Source: Actinomadura physcomitrii (GTDB lineage Bacteria; Actinomycetota; Actinomycetes; Streptosporangiales; Streptosporangiaceae). Taken from it: 64,000 bases of DNA. Under the pieces are notes generated by a model. It was given only the letters and a program-made list of their open reading frames with translations. It did no database searches and was not told the DNA's origin. Positions within the stretch are counted from its first letter, which is position 1. Each line of letters starts with the position of its first letter. Location: assembly GCF_008923205.2 (NCBI RefSeq), contig NZ_WBMS02000019.1, positions 124,001 to 188,000 on the forward strand, read 5' to 3'. Both the position numbers and the translations under genes were made by a program. Shown here piece by piece: positions 23,128-32,384 of the stretch.

Positions 23128-23946
23128 CTACTTCTTCACGGGCTCCTCCACGGAGGCGCCGCCCTTGGCGTCGAGGGCGTCCGCCGCCTCGGAATCCTTG
23201 ACGACGCCGCGGACCAGCCGCCCGACCTCGGCCCTGAGCCGCACGAACTCCGCGTCGGCCCGGGTGCCGATCTGGTCCCGGCCGGCGGGCAGCGTCACCG
23301 GCAGCTCGTCGCGGACCCGGCCGGGGTTGCGGGCCAGCACCACGACCCGGTCGCCCAGGTAGACGCTCTCGTCGATGTCGTGCGTGACGAGCAGGATCGT
23401 CATGCCCTGGGCCCGGTGCACCTGGAGGACGAGGTCCTCCAGGTCCTCGCGGGTCTGCGCGTCGACCGACCCGAACGGCTCGTCCATCAGCATCAGCGCC
23501 GGCCGGTACGCCAGCGCGCGGGCGATCGACACGCGCTGCTGCATGCCGCCCGACAGCTGCCACGGGTACTTGCCCGCCGCGTCCTTCAGACCGACCGACG
23601 CCAGCGCCTCGACGGCCTGGGCCCGGCGCGCGGCCTTGGCCAGGCCGCGGCGGCGCAGCGGCAGCGCCACGTTGTCGCGGACGGTCAGCCACGGCAGCAG
23701 CGAGCGGCTGTAGTCCTGGAACACCACGGCGAGGTCGTCGGGCACGCCGTCGATCGGCGCGCCCCTCAGCACGACCTTGCCCTCGCTCGGCGGGACGAGT
23801 CCGGCGATGCAGCGCAGCAGCGTCGACTTGCCGCACCCGGACGGCCCGACGATCGTGACCAGCTCGCCCTCGCCGACCTTCAGGTCGATGCCCTCCAGCA
23901 CGCGGTGCGCACCGTAGCTGTGGCCCAGTCCGGTTATCTCCAGCAT
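23128..23946 (-). CDS. ABC importer ATP-binding protein, nitrate/sulfonate/taurine type (cassette 2)
   Basis: 272 residues with intact Walker A (G-P-S-G-C-G-K-S-T), signature L-S-G-G-M-Q-Q-R and Walker B L-M-L-M-D-E-P-F-G-S. Long blocks are identical to the cassette 1 ATPase, for example G-V-P-D-D-L-A-V-V-F-Q-D-Y-S-R-S-L. The ATG at 23946 is used here; a GTG at 23955 overlaps the decarboxylase stop (GTGA) and would add three residues, which is equally plausible. The tail is Asp/Glu/Lys-rich. It is the last gene of the operon before a hairpin terminator. Confidence 0.92.
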   Translation of the reverse strand: MLEITGLGHSYGAHRVLEGIDLKVGEGELVTIVGPSGCGKSTLLRCIAGLVPPSEGKVVLRGAPIDGVPDDLAVVFQDYSRSLLPWLTVRDNVALPLRRRGLAKAARRAQAVEALASVGLKDAAGKYPWQLSGGMQQRVSIARALAYRPALMLMDEPFGSVDAQTREDLEDLVLQVHRAQGMTILLVTHDIDESVYLGDRVVVLARNPGRVRDELPVTLPAGRDQIGTRADAEFVRLRAEVGRLVRGVVKDSEAADALDAKGGASVEEPVKK

Positions 23947-23951
23947 ATCGC

Positions 23952-25568
23952 TCACCGTGCCCAAGGCTCGTCGTAGAGGGCGGCGTTGTCCGCGGCGACG
24001 CGGACGTCGATGACGTAGGGACCATCGTGCCCGAGGCCCTCCGCCATCGCGGCGTCCAGGTCCGCCGCGTTCGTGACGGTCCGGCCCGCGCAGCCGAACC
24101 CCTGCGCGAGCGTGACGAACTCGATGCCGGGCAGGTCGGTGCCCGGGACGCTGTCCATCTTGATGCGCCGGCCGAGGGCCTTGACCGCACCATAGCCCTG
24201 GTTGTTCAGGACGACGACGGTCATCGGGACGTTGTGCTGCACGGCCGTCCACAGGCCCTGCACCGAGTACATGATCGCGCCGTCGCCGATGACGCAGACG
24301 ATGCGCTCGCCCGACCCGGCGAGCGCGCGCCCGACCGCGACCGGCAGACCCCAGCCGAGGGCGCCGCTGCCGGTGGTGAGGAAGCCGCCGGGCCGGGTGA
24401 TCGGCAGGCGCGCGTGGAACATGTCCCGGTAGCTCGGGACCTCCTCCACGATGACCGCGTCCTCCGGCATCCGTTCCCGCAGCGTCTCCACGACCAGCGC
24501 CGCGTCGATCGGGGCGGCCCGGTCGGTCACGGCCGGCTTCGCGAGCCGCTCGAGCGGCTCGGGCAGCGGCCGGTCGGCCTTGTCGACCAGCTCCAGCAGC
24601 CCGGACACGCCCGCGGCGATCGTCGTCAGCACGCTGGTGCCGACCGGCGCCCACGCGGTCTGCGACGGGTCGCAGTCGAAGTGGAACAGCCGCGACCCCG
24701 CCGGGATCACGGCGCCCTCGCTGTGCACGTGGTAGGTGAAGATCGGCGCGCCGAGCGCCAGGATGACGTCGTGGCCCTCCAGCCGCGCCGACAGCTGGTC
24801 GCGGACGGGCGGCAGGAAGCCGCGGAACAGCGCGTGGTCCTCGGGGAACCCGGACCGGCCCGACAGCGGGCTGATCCAGACCGGCGCGCCGGTCCGCTCG
24901 GCGAGCGCGAGCACGCCGGGCAGCGCGTCCTCGTCCTCGACGCCGGGGCCGACGATGAGGACCGGGTTCGCGGCCCCGTTCAGCGCCTCGGCCACCTCGC
25001 GGAGCGCGGCGGGGGAGGCGGTGAAGTCGCTGCGCACCTCGCGGTCCGGGACGGGCTCGGCGGGGTGCTCCCAGTCGTCCTCGGGCACCGAGAGGAACAC
25101 CGGCCCGCGCGGCGGCGTCATCGCGACCCGGTACGCCTCGGCGAGCGCGGCGGGCACGTCCTCGGCCCGCTCGGGCTGCCGGCTCCACTTGACGTAGGGG
25201 CGGGGGAACAGGGCCGGCTCGTCGGCGCCGAGGAACGGGTGGGTGGGCAGCATCGCGCGGGACTGCTGGCCGGCGACGATGACGACCGGCACCCGGTCGC
25301 GGTAGGCGTTGAAGACCGCGCCGAGCGAGTGCCCGACGCCGCCCGCCGAGTGCAGGTTGACCAGCGTCGCGTTGCCGGTGCCGAGCGAGTGGCCCGCGGC
25401 CGCGGCGACCGCGACGGTCTCCTGCAGCGCCAGCACGTACTCGAAGTCGGCGGGGAAGTCGCGGAACATCCGCAGCTCGGTCGAGCCCGGGTTGCCGAAG
25501 ACGGTGGTCATCCCCACTCTCCGGCAGAAGTCGAAGAACGCCTCCCGGACCGTGAGCTCGGTCGTCAT
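23952..25568 (-). CDS. mdlC: Thiamine-diphosphate-dependent decarboxylase, benzoylformate decarboxylase-like
   Basis: 538 residues, very close in length and pattern to Pseudomonas putida MdlC. The residues studied in that enzyme are all present: S29 (F-G-N-P-G-S-T-E-L; S26 there), E50 of A-L-Q-E (E47), H73 of N-L-H-S-A-G-G (H70) and H280 of F-T-Y-H-V-H (H281). The ThDP/Mg site is V-I-G-D-G-A...N-N-Q-G-Y-G. It would convert benzoylformate, or a related 2-oxoacid, to the aldehyde plus CO2 in the cytosol. It is embedded in the importer operon, overlapping the permease upstream (ATGA) and the ATPase downstream (GTGA). The substrate is inferred, not shown. Confidence 0.85.
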   Translation of the reverse strand: MTTELTVREAFFDFCRRVGMTTVFGNPGSTELRMFRDFPADFEYVLALQETVAVAAAAGHSLGTGNATLVNLHSAGGVGHSLGAVFNAYRDRVPVVIVAGQQSRAMLPTHPFLGADEPALFPRPYVKWSRQPERAEDVPAALAEAYRVAMTPPRGPVFLSVPEDDWEHPAEPVPDREVRSDFTASPAALREVAEALNGAANPVLIVGPGVEDEDALPGVLALAERTGAPVWISPLSGRSGFPEDHALFRGFLPPVRDQLSARLEGHDVILALGAPIFTYHVHSEGAVIPAGSRLFHFDCDPSQTAWAPVGTSVLTTIAAGVSGLLELVDKADRPLPEPLERLAKPAVTDRAAPIDAALVVETLRERMPEDAVIVEEVPSYRDMFHARLPITRPGGFLTTGSGALGWGLPVAVGRALAGSGERIVCVIGDGAIMYSVQGLWTAVQHNVPMTVVVLNNQGYGAVKALGRRIKMDSVPGTDLPGIEFVTLAQGFGCAGRTVTNAADLDAAMAEGLGHDGPYVIDVRVAADNAALYDEPWAR

Positions 25569-26419
25569 GAATCCGCCTTTCGCGCCCCGCGGTGCCAGGA
25601 GAGGACGCGCCGCTCCACCGCGAGCAGGATCGTGTTGAACAGGTAGCCGAGTATGCCGAGCAGCACGATCACCGACCAGACGGTCGGCAGGTCGGAGCTG
25701 CTCTGCGCGTTCGACAGCTCGAACCCGAGGCCGTCGGAGGTGCCCGGCAGCAGCTCGGAGAAGATCATCAGGATCAGCGACAGGGACAGCGCCAGCCGCA
25801 GCCCGGCGAAGATCTTCGGCATCGCCGCGGGGATGATGACGTACCGGATGCGGTCCGCCGCGGAGAACCGGAACGCCTCCGCGGTCGCCATCTGCATCGG
25901 GTCGACGCTGCGCACGCCGTCCGCGGTGTTGAGCAGGACGGGCCAGATCGCGCTGAACACGATCGACGCGACCTGCATCTCCGTGCCGATCTTGAACAGC
26001 ACGATGAACACCGGCACCAGGGTCGGCGGCGGGATCACGCGGGCGAACTGCATCACCGGCTGCAGGTAGGCCAGCACCCGCTCCGAGCGGCCGAGCGCGA
26101 TGCCGAGGACGACGCCCGCGACCACCGACAGCACCAGGGCCAGCGCCATCCGGCCGAGGCTCGGCGCGATGGAGTCGCCGGCCTCGCCGCTGAAGTACAG
26201 ATGGCTCGGCGGGCCGGACAGCCACATCTCGCGCATGTGCTTGACGATCTCGGAAGGCGGCGGGAAGAACGCGCTGTCGGAGGCGCGGGTCGCCGCCTCC
26301 CAGCAGGCCACCAGCACGGCGAGCGGCAGCAGCCGGTGCAGCAGCCCGCGGGCGAGCCGCGCGGCCGCCCCGCCGCGGGCGGTCCGGCCGGTGCGGGCGG
26401 TGAGCGCCGCCGCGGTCAC
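25565..26419 (-). CDS. ABC importer permease, NrtB/SsuC/TauC type (cassette 2, second permease)
   Basis: 284 residues, six predicted helices, with F-F-P-P-P-S-E-I-V near the start and the loop D-P-M-Q-M-A-T-A-E-A-F-R...I-I-P-A-A-M-P-K-I-F-A-G-L-R. Its GTG (26419) overlaps the previous stop and its own stop overlaps the decarboxylase ATG, so four consecutive genes are translationally coupled. It is the ortholog-like partner of the permease at 20354. Confidence 0.9.
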   Translation of the reverse strand: MTAAALTARTGRTARGGAAARLARGLLHRLLPLAVLVACWEAATRASDSAFFPPPSEIVKHMREMWLSGPPSHLYFSGEAGDSIAPSLGRMALALVLSVVAGVVLGIALGRSERVLAYLQPVMQFARVIPPPTLVPVFIVLFKIGTEMQVASIVFSAIWPVLLNTADGVRSVDPMQMATAEAFRFSAADRIRYVIIPAAMPKIFAGLRLALSLSLILMIFSELLPGTSDGLGFELSNAQSSSDLPTVWSVIVLLGILGYLFNTILLAVERRVLSWHRGARKADS

Positions 26420-27225
26420 GATGCACCACTCCTCTGCGCCTTGTGCCAGTGGAACACGCGGTTCTCGGCCTGCACCAGCAGCGTGTCGATGATCAGGCCG
26501 AGGCAGCCCGCCCACACCGTCCCGGCGAGGACGTCGCGGGTGCCGTCGGGGACGTTGCCGGCCTGGGCGATGAACATGCCGAGGCCGTCGCCGAAGCCGG
26601 AGAGGATCTCGGTGCCGACGGCCAGGATGAGCGCGATCGACGCCGCGAGCCGCACGCCCGTCGCGATGAACGGCGCGGCGCTCGGCAGCGAGACGCGCAG
26701 CAGCACCTGGGTCCGGCCGAACCCGAAGCTGCGCAGCGTCTCCTTCGCGGTCGGGTCGACGTCGTCGAGCCCGTACATGGTGTTGAACAGGATCGGCCAG
26801 CTGGAGGCGTAGACGATGAGCGGCACCTCCATCTTCAGGCCCGAGCCGAGAAGCAGCCCGGCGAGCGGGATGAGGGCGACCGAGGGGATCGGGCGCAGGA
26901 ACTCCACGATCGCGCGGATCGCCGTGTTGACGGCCGGGATGCTGCCGAGCACCAGCCCGAGCGGGACCGCGACCGCGATCGCGATCAGCGTCCCGAGCGC
27001 CCACGCGGTCAGGGTGACGCGCACGTTGAACAGGAAGTCGGAGTCACCGATCAGCTCGAACGCGCGAGCGGTGACATCGGATGCGGGGGGCAGATAGGAA
27101 CGGTCCACGATCCCGGCCCGGCCAAGGGCCTCGCTCGCCAGGAACAGGACCGCCACCCCGGCGGCCCCCCGCGCCCACTTTCCTGGGCGGGAGAGGCCGC
27201 GGGGCGGCGTCGGCTCGTGTGCCAT
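26416..27225 (-). CDS. ABC importer permease, NrtB/SsuC/TauC type (cassette 2, first permease)
   Basis: 269 residues with a short Pro/Arg N-terminal tail, then the importer fold. R-P-I-P-S-V-A-L-I-P-L-A and V-S-L-P-S-A-A-P-F-I-A-T-G-V-R are shared with the permease at 21154. The C-terminus H-W-H-K-A resembles the other three permeases (H-W-H-x-A or W-H-R/T-G), which shows common ancestry of all four. Confidence 0.9.
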   Translation of the reverse strand: MAHEPTPPRGLSRPGKWARGAAGVAVLFLASEALGRAGIVDRSYLPPASDVTARAFELIGDSDFLFNVRVTLTAWALGTLIAIAVAVPLGLVLGSIPAVNTAIRAIVEFLRPIPSVALIPLAGLLLGSGLKMEVPLIVYASSWPILFNTMYGLDDVDPTAKETLRSFGFGRTQVLLRVSLPSAAPFIATGVRLAASIALILAVGTEILSGFGDGLGMFIAQAGNVPDGTRDVLAGTVWAGCLGLIIDTLLVQAENRVFHWHKAQRSGAS

Positions 27226-27246
27226 GGGCGAATCAGCGTCCTGCCG

Positions 27247-28227
27247 TCACGACGTCGGCTGGAAGAGGATCGACTTCAGGTCCGGCTTCTGCTTGAGCAG
27301 CCCGGCGGAGGTCATCAGGTCCGCGATCTGCTGCATCCGGGTGGTGCTCAGCGAGGTCGGGTAGCCGGGCAGCGTGATGACCGAGGCGACCTGCGCGTCG
27401 ATCTTGGCGTAGCCGGGCAGCACCCCCTCGACCTGCTTGCGGTCCTGGGACGCGATCTTCTGCGCCTTGATGATCGCGCGCTGGAACGCCGCCGCGGTCT
27501 TGGGGTTCTTCTTCGCGAACTCCTGGGTGCTCACGAAACCGCTGATCGGAAGGCCGGTGACCGGCTCGCTGCCGCCGTCGACGACGACGCGGGCGCCGGC
27601 CTTCTTCTCGATGTCGGACAGGAACGGCTCGACGGTGTGGATCGCGTCGACCTGCCCCTTCTGCAGCGCGCTCGCCATCTGCGGGAACGGGATGGCGACG
27701 TAGTTGACCTTCTTGGGGTCGACGTTGTTGGCCTTGAGGATCGCGTCCAGGGTCAGGCTCTGGATGTTGTTGGTGATGTTGACCGCGACCTTCTTGCCCT
27801 CCAGGTCCTTCGCCGTCTTGATCTTGGAGTTGGGCATGACCACCACGTTCATCATGTTGGAGGTCAGCGTGGCGGCCTCGGCGAGGATGCTGAGCTTCAG
27901 CGTGCCCTGCTCGTTGGCCTGCAGGAAGGAGACGTAGTTGGCGCCCGCGATGGCGTCGACCTCGCCGTTCTTCAGCGCCGGCAGCGCCTTGATGCTCTGC
28001 TGCACCGGCACGATCTTGACGTTCAGGCCCTCGGCCTTGAACAGGCCCTGCTTCTGGGCGATGTAGAGCGCCGCGCCGTCCACCAGGGGCAGCGAGGCGA
28101 CCTTCATGTCCTTCTTCTCCAGGCCGTTGCCGCCGCCGGAGTCGTCCGATCCGCCGCAGCCCGCGGCCAGGGACGTGACGAGGGCGAGGGCGCTGACCAG
28201 CGCCAGAAGACGTCTGGGATGCCGCAT
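27247..28227 (-). CDS. ABC importer substrate-binding lipoprotein (cassette 2)
   Basis: 326 residues. The signal peptide ends L-A-A-G-C-G-G-S, Cys about residue 24. The mature domain is the NMT1/SsuA-like fold (Q-K-Q-G-L-F-K-A-E-G-L-N-V, K-N-G-E-V-D-A-I-A-G-A-N-Y, D-L-E-G-K-K-V-A-V-N). AAGGAG lies 7 nt before the ATG. It is the first gene of the cassette 2 operon, with a perfect 12-bp palindrome about 60 nt upstream (28286-28297). The ligand is unknown; the downstream decarboxylase suggests an aromatic 2-oxoacid, mandelate-like acid or similar. Confidence 0.9.
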   Translation of the reverse strand: MRHPRRLLALVSALALVTSLAAGCGGSDDSGGGNGLEKKDMKVASLPLVDGAALYIAQKQGLFKAEGLNVKIVPVQQSIKALPALKNGEVDAIAGANYVSFLQANEQGTLKLSILAEAATLTSNMMNVVVMPNSKIKTAKDLEGKKVAVNITNNIQSLTLDAILKANNVDPKKVNYVAIPFPQMASALQKGQVDAIHTVEPFLSDIEKKAGARVVVDGGSEPVTGLPISGFVSTQEFAKKNPKTAAAFQRAIIKAQKIASQDRKQVEGVLPGYAKIDAQVASVITLPGYPTSLSTTRMQQIADLMTSAGLLKQKPDLKSILFQPTS

Positions 28228-28970
28228 CGGGCACTCCTTCTTAACTCACGGGGGAAGTTGCTTCGGCAGGGCTTGGGCAGGCCAGGGCTCATGAGCCAGG
28301 GGAACGACTGCAGCCACCTCTCCCGCCGTGCTCGAAGATCACGTGCGTCGGGAGAGTATCGCGGACTAGGCATCTTAGGGGGTTTGGGGCTGAATTGCGT
28401 GACTCTCTTGTGTCCTTCAGTGGACCGATCGCCCTCCCCGGTTCCCCGGGCGTCATTCCAGGTGGGGATGGTGGCGGAGGCGCCGGGGAGCGCGGGCCGG
28501 CCGCCGACGGTTACTGGTCGGTATGGGTCGGCGGATTCGATTTGATAACGCGTCGAATGGGGTGTGCCGACCGCCGCATTCCCCTTGCTCATAAGGGCTT
28601 CCGCGCCCGCTGTGACAATCCATTGCGAAGCGAATACGGAGTGTGATCGGCTTTTCGGTTTCCGAGCGCGCCGTTGCGGCGGATCGACGGAAGGAGTGAC
28701 GAGAGCAGGGGTGTTCACGCGAGGTAATCGGTCAGATGCGCTACGTCTGCGTGCGCACCGTGACGGCTCGTGACGATGAAAACGGACATATGGGCATGAA
28801 CTCGCGATCGCCACCTTGGTTCTTATCCACTCCCCTAGGGTCCTTTGCGGCATATCCATGGATGTGCTGCAATATCGGGCGCCGGAGGTCGAGACGATGT
28901 CGCCATGACCCTTCGCGGCGATGAGGCCACGGAGAGTGCGGCATCGTGAGGGAGAGGGTGTTGACGGCGG
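28228..28970. other. 743-nt non-coding region between divergent importer and conservon operons
   Basis: I see no credible gene. The stretch is visibly richer in A/T than its flanks and holds two palindromes, GGCTCATGAGCC at 28286-28297 and ATCCATGGAT at 28854-28863. Promoters for both operons are expected here. It is long for this compact genome. Confidence 0.6.
28286..28297. promoter_or_regulatory. 12-bp perfect palindrome GGCTCATGAGCC
   Basis: It lies about 60 nt upstream of the cassette 2 lipoprotein start, a suitable place for an operator controlling the importer/decarboxylase operon. No regulator gene is adjacent. Confidence 0.4.
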
Positions 28971-31900
28971 ATGCAACCAAGCGACGAGGGTCGCGACCGT
29001 GCTCGGCCTGGTGACGTCGAGGTGCAGTCGGACCATCCGGCACGGACAGGCGGTCCGCCGCGATCGGGCGGGCGGCTCCGGCTGCGGAACTGGCGGGTGC
29101 CCCAGCGCCTGATCGTGCTGATCCTGGTGCCCACGGTCGCCGCCGTCGTGCTGGCCGGCCTGCGGATCTCCAGCTCCGTGAGCAAGGCGGAGAGCTACGG
29201 CCGGGTCGAGCGGATGGCGGAGCTGGGCGTCGGGATCACCCGGTTCGTCCAGGAGTTCACCGCGGAACGCGACGCGGCCGTCGAGTACATCGCGGCCGGC
29301 CGGTCCGAGGCGCTCCTGCCGGCCCTGCAGGCCCAGCAGCGCAAGACCGACGCCCAGGTCGGCCCGGTGCAGGCCGACGCGGGCCGCATCAACGGCTCCT
29401 ACGGCACCGAGGCCGTCCGCGACGCGACCACGGTGAAGAGCCGCCTGGACGGTCTGAAGGCGCTGCGCTCCCTCGTCGTCGGCACGAAGGTCCCGCCCTT
29501 CATCGTGCTGGAGAAGTACACCGAGGCGGCCCGGGAGCTGACGGCCGTCCTCGACGGGATCTCCCAGAACGTCGCCGACGACGAGCTCGCCGAGTCGACC
29601 CGTGCGCTCGGCGCCCTCGCGCGCGCCAAGGAGGCGGTGTCCCGGGAACGGGCCCTGCTGCTCATCGGCGCGCGGAGCAGGCAGCTCGACACCCAGGAGA
29701 TCAACGAGCTCACCGCGGCGCGCGCGCAGGAGGACAGCGAGCTCGCGGCCTTCAAGGACTCGGCCTCCCTGGAGCAGAACCAGCTGTTCGAGGACACGGT
29801 CGTCGGCCCCAAGGTCGACCAGGCCCGTGACGTGCGGCAGCGCGTCATATCGTCGGCGAGCGCCAACAACGGTCTGCTGCCCACCACGCTGCGGACCTCG
29901 CACGCCGCCACCGCCATGCGCGGCGCGATGACCGCGATGGTCGACCAGATGCGCCTGGTCGAGCAGAAGATCGCCGGCGACATCCGCTCGCACAGCGACG
30001 AGCAGGGCACGGCCGCGCGCAACTCGACGATCCTCGACTCGGCGCTGGTCGCAGCGCTGCTGATCATCGTCCTGCTGATCACCGTCGTGATGGCCCGGTC
30101 GCTGGTGCGGCCGCTGCGCCGGCTGCAGTCCGGCGCGCTGGAGGTCGCCAGCAGCCGGCTGCCCGGCCTGGTCGACCGGCTCCGCGACCCCGAGGCCGCC
30201 GCCGGCGGCATCGAGGTCGCGCCGATCGAGATCGACTCCACCGACGAGATCGGCCAGGTCGCGCGCGCCTTCGACGAGGTCCACCGCGAGGCGGTCCGGC
30301 TGGCCGCCGACGAGGCGGTCCTGCGCGGCAACATCAACGCGATGTTCGTCAACCTGTCGCGGCGCAGCCAGTCGCTGATCGAGCGGCAGCTGCGGCTGAT
30401 CGAGGAGCTGGAGCAGAGCGAGCGCGACGAGGAGCAGCTCGGCAGCCTTTTCCGGCTGGACCACCTCGCCACCCGCATGCGCCGCAACTGCGAGAACCTG
30501 CTGGTCCTCGGCGGCCAGGAGCAGGCCCGCCGGTGGAACAAGCCCGTCCCGCTGATCGACGTCGTGCGCGCCTCGCTGTCGGAGGTCGAGCAGTACGAGC
30601 GGGTCGCGCTGCGCGTGCAGGGCGACATGACCGTCTCCGGCCCGGTCGTCAACGACCTCGTCCACCTGCTCGCCGAGCTGGTGGAGAACGCCCTGGTGTT
30701 CTCCTCCGAGCACACCAAGGTCACCGTCTCCGGGCAGCTGCTCAGCGGCGGCGGCTCGATGCTGCAGATCACCGACAACGGCGTGGGGATGTCCCCCGAG
30801 GAGCTGGAGCAGGCCAACTGGCGGCTGGCGAACCCGCCCGTCATCGACTTCTCCGCGGCGCGCCGCATGGGCCTGTTCGTGGTCGGCCGCCTGGCCGTCC
30901 GGCACGGCATCCGCGTCGAGCTGCGGGCCGCGCAGGGCGGCGGGCTCACCGCGTTCGTCGTGCTGCCGGACGCGGCGGTCACCCCCGGCGAGCCGGCGGG
31001 CGTCGGCGCCCGCGGCCTCGGCTCCCGCGACACCGGCCAGCTCGCCGCGCTCAACGGCACCGGCCCCGAGCCGCTCGCCGCCGGTGCGGGGGGCGGGTTC
31101 CGCCAGGACGACTTCGGGCCGGCGGCCGGCCTCGGCGCCGGCACCAACCCGATGGTCGGGCACACCGGCCCGCTGCGCCCGCTGCGCGGCGCCACCGGGC
31201 CGCAGCCGATGATGGGCGGCCAGGTCCCGGGAGGCGAGGGCACCGGACCGCAGCCGCCGCTGACGACGGGCCCGCTGACCCCCGCCGCCGGCACCGGTGC
31301 GCACGCCGCCCCGCACACCGGCCCGCTGCCGGTCGTCCCGCCGGACATGCCGCGGTCCGCGGACGCCGCGCCGCCGAACGACCCGTACGGCGACCCGCCG
31401 GCCCCGCGCTCGCCGAGCGACCTGCCCGTCCGCCGTCCCGGCGCCCAGCTGCGCGGGCGGCAGACGACGGACGCCGGCCGGCAGGACAACGTGTTCCAGC
31501 CGCGCAGCGAGCGGATGCAGAACGCCGCCAACGGGTACCAGGACGCTCCCAACGGCTACCAGGACGCTCCCAACGGGTACCGCGACGCGGGCGGCCGGCA
31601 CACCGGACCGCAGCCCGTGGTCCCCGAGGCCCAGCCCGTGGTGCCCGAGCCCGGCGCCCGGCGCCAGCAGATCCCTTGGGAGACCGGCCCGCTGGACCAG
31701 GTCGCGGACGAGGGCCCGCACGGCGGCGGCTCCCGCAACGGGGCGCCGGCCCGCGGCCGCGCCGCCGAGCCGCAGCGGCCCCGCGAGGCCGCTGCGCCCG
31801 AGCACCGCGCCCCCGAACCGGCGGCCTACGAGCGGAACGGTTACGATCAGCCCGCTCCCGCCGTTCACCGGCCGCCGGCGCCGGCCGGGGCGAAACCGTC

Positions 31901-32384
31901 GCCGCGGGTGCCCGAGCGATCGCCGATCTTCGATGCGATGCAGTCGGAATGGTTCCAGCGCCGGACGGGAGGGGACGTGGGCGAAGATCCGGTCAAGGGC
32001 TGGGAGTCACCCGCGGACGAGGGCTTCCGCGCCGCCGAGGCGATCCGCGAGCCCGTCGCCGGCAGCCGCACGCAGGTCGGACTGCCGAAGCGCGTCCCGG
32101 GCAAGAACCGCATCCCCGGTGCGGTCGGCAACCGGCCGGCCGCCGGGAGCGGGCAGCAGCCCCAGGCGGCGCCGCCCGCGGCGACCGGCCGGACGCAGCC
32201 GGTGCCGCGTCCGGGGGCGCCCGTGCAGAACCAGCAGTCGTCCGGCCAGTCGGCCGACGTCGTGCGCAACCGTTTCGCGAGCCTGCAGCGCGGCGTCCAC
32301 CGGGGACGCAACGAGACTCGCGGCGGGGGCGTGTCAGGTGAGGTGCCGTCACAGGGTGACGGCGAGACGGGAGGCACCCGGTGA
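28971..32384 (+). CDS. cvnA: Conservon sensor-kinase-like protein CvnA (nitrate/nitrite-sensing domain)
   Basis: 1,137 residues, membrane bound. Order: basic N-terminal tail; helix 1 (about residues 45-65); extracellular four-helix NIT-type sensor (about 80-340); helix 2 (about 353-372); HAMP (about 372-430); dimerisation segment L-D-H-L-A-T-R-M-R-R-N (D497, H498); and an HATPase_c domain with N-box E-L-V-E-N-A-L-V (about 568) and D-N-G-V-G-M-S (about 602). A Pro/Gly-rich disordered C-terminal tail of about 450 residues follows, with a repeat at about 853-873. Partners are the next three genes; this four-gene set is the actinobacterial conservon, a membrane complex likened to G-protein-coupled signalling. 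Confidence 0.92.
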   Translation: MQPSDEGRDRARPGDVEVQSDHPARTGGPPRSGGRLRLRNWRVPQRLIVLILVPTVAAVVLAGLRISSSVSKAESYGRVERMAELGVGITRFVQEFTAERDAAVEYIAAGRSEALLPALQAQQRKTDAQVGPVQADAGRINGSYGTEAVRDATTVKSRLDGLKALRSLVVGTKVPPFIVLEKYTEAARELTAVLDGISQNVADDELAESTRALGALARAKEAVSRERALLLIGARSRQLDTQEINELTAARAQEDSELAAFKDSASLEQNQLFEDTVVGPKVDQARDVRQRVISSASANNGLLPTTLRTSHAATAMRGAMTAMVDQMRLVEQKIAGDIRSHSDEQGTAARNSTILDSALVAALLIIVLLITVVMARSLVRPLRRLQSGALEVASSRLPGLVDRLRDPEAAAGGIEVAPIEIDSTDEIGQVARAFDEVHREAVRLAADEAVLRGNINAMFVNLSRRSQSLIERQLRLIEELEQSERDEEQLGSLFRLDHLATRMRRNCENLLVLGGQEQARRWNKPVPLIDVVRASLSEVEQYERVALRVQGDMTVSGPVVNDLVHLLAELVENALVFSSEHTKVTVSGQLLSGGGSMLQITDNGVGMSPEELEQANWRLANPPVIDFSAARRMGLFVVGRLAVRHGIRVELRAAQGGGLTAFVVLPDAAVTPGEPAGVGARGLGSRDTGQLAALNGTGPEPLAAGAGGGFRQDDFGPAAGLGAGTNPMVGHTGPLRPLRGATGPQPMMGGQVPGGEGTGPQPPLTTGPLTPAAGTGAHAAPHTGPLPVVPPDMPRSADAAPPNDPYGDPPAPRSPSDLPVRRPGAQLRGRQTTDAGRQDNVFQPRSERMQNAANGYQDAPNGYQDAPNGYRDAGGRHTGPQPVVPEAQPVVPEPGARRQQIPWETGPLDQVADEGPHGGGSRNGAPARGRAAEPQRPREAAAPEHRAPEPAAYERNGYDQPAPAVHRPPAPAGAKPSPRVPERSPIFDAMQSEWFQRRTGGDVGEDPVKGWESPADEGFRAAEAIREPVAGSRTQVGLPKRVPGKNRIPGAVGNRPAAGSGQQPQAAPPAATGRTQPVPRPGAPVQNQQSSGQSADVVRNRFASLQRGVHRGRNETRGGGVSGEVPSQGDGETGGTR
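31530..31592 (+). repeat. 21-bp in-frame tandem repeat in cvnA, 3 copies
   Basis: The unit encodes N-G-Y-Q-D-A-P, read as NGYQDAP-NGYQDAP-NGYRDAG. Copies differ by single bases. It lies in the disordered tail of CvnA and is probably length-variable. Confidence 0.75.

Noticed and set aside
28104..31868. 1,254-codon minus-strand frame opposite cvnA
   Set aside because: Low-complexity Arg/Gly/Ala composition, no family motifs, and it runs antisense to a clear NIT/HAMP/HATPase protein. This is a high-GC shadow.
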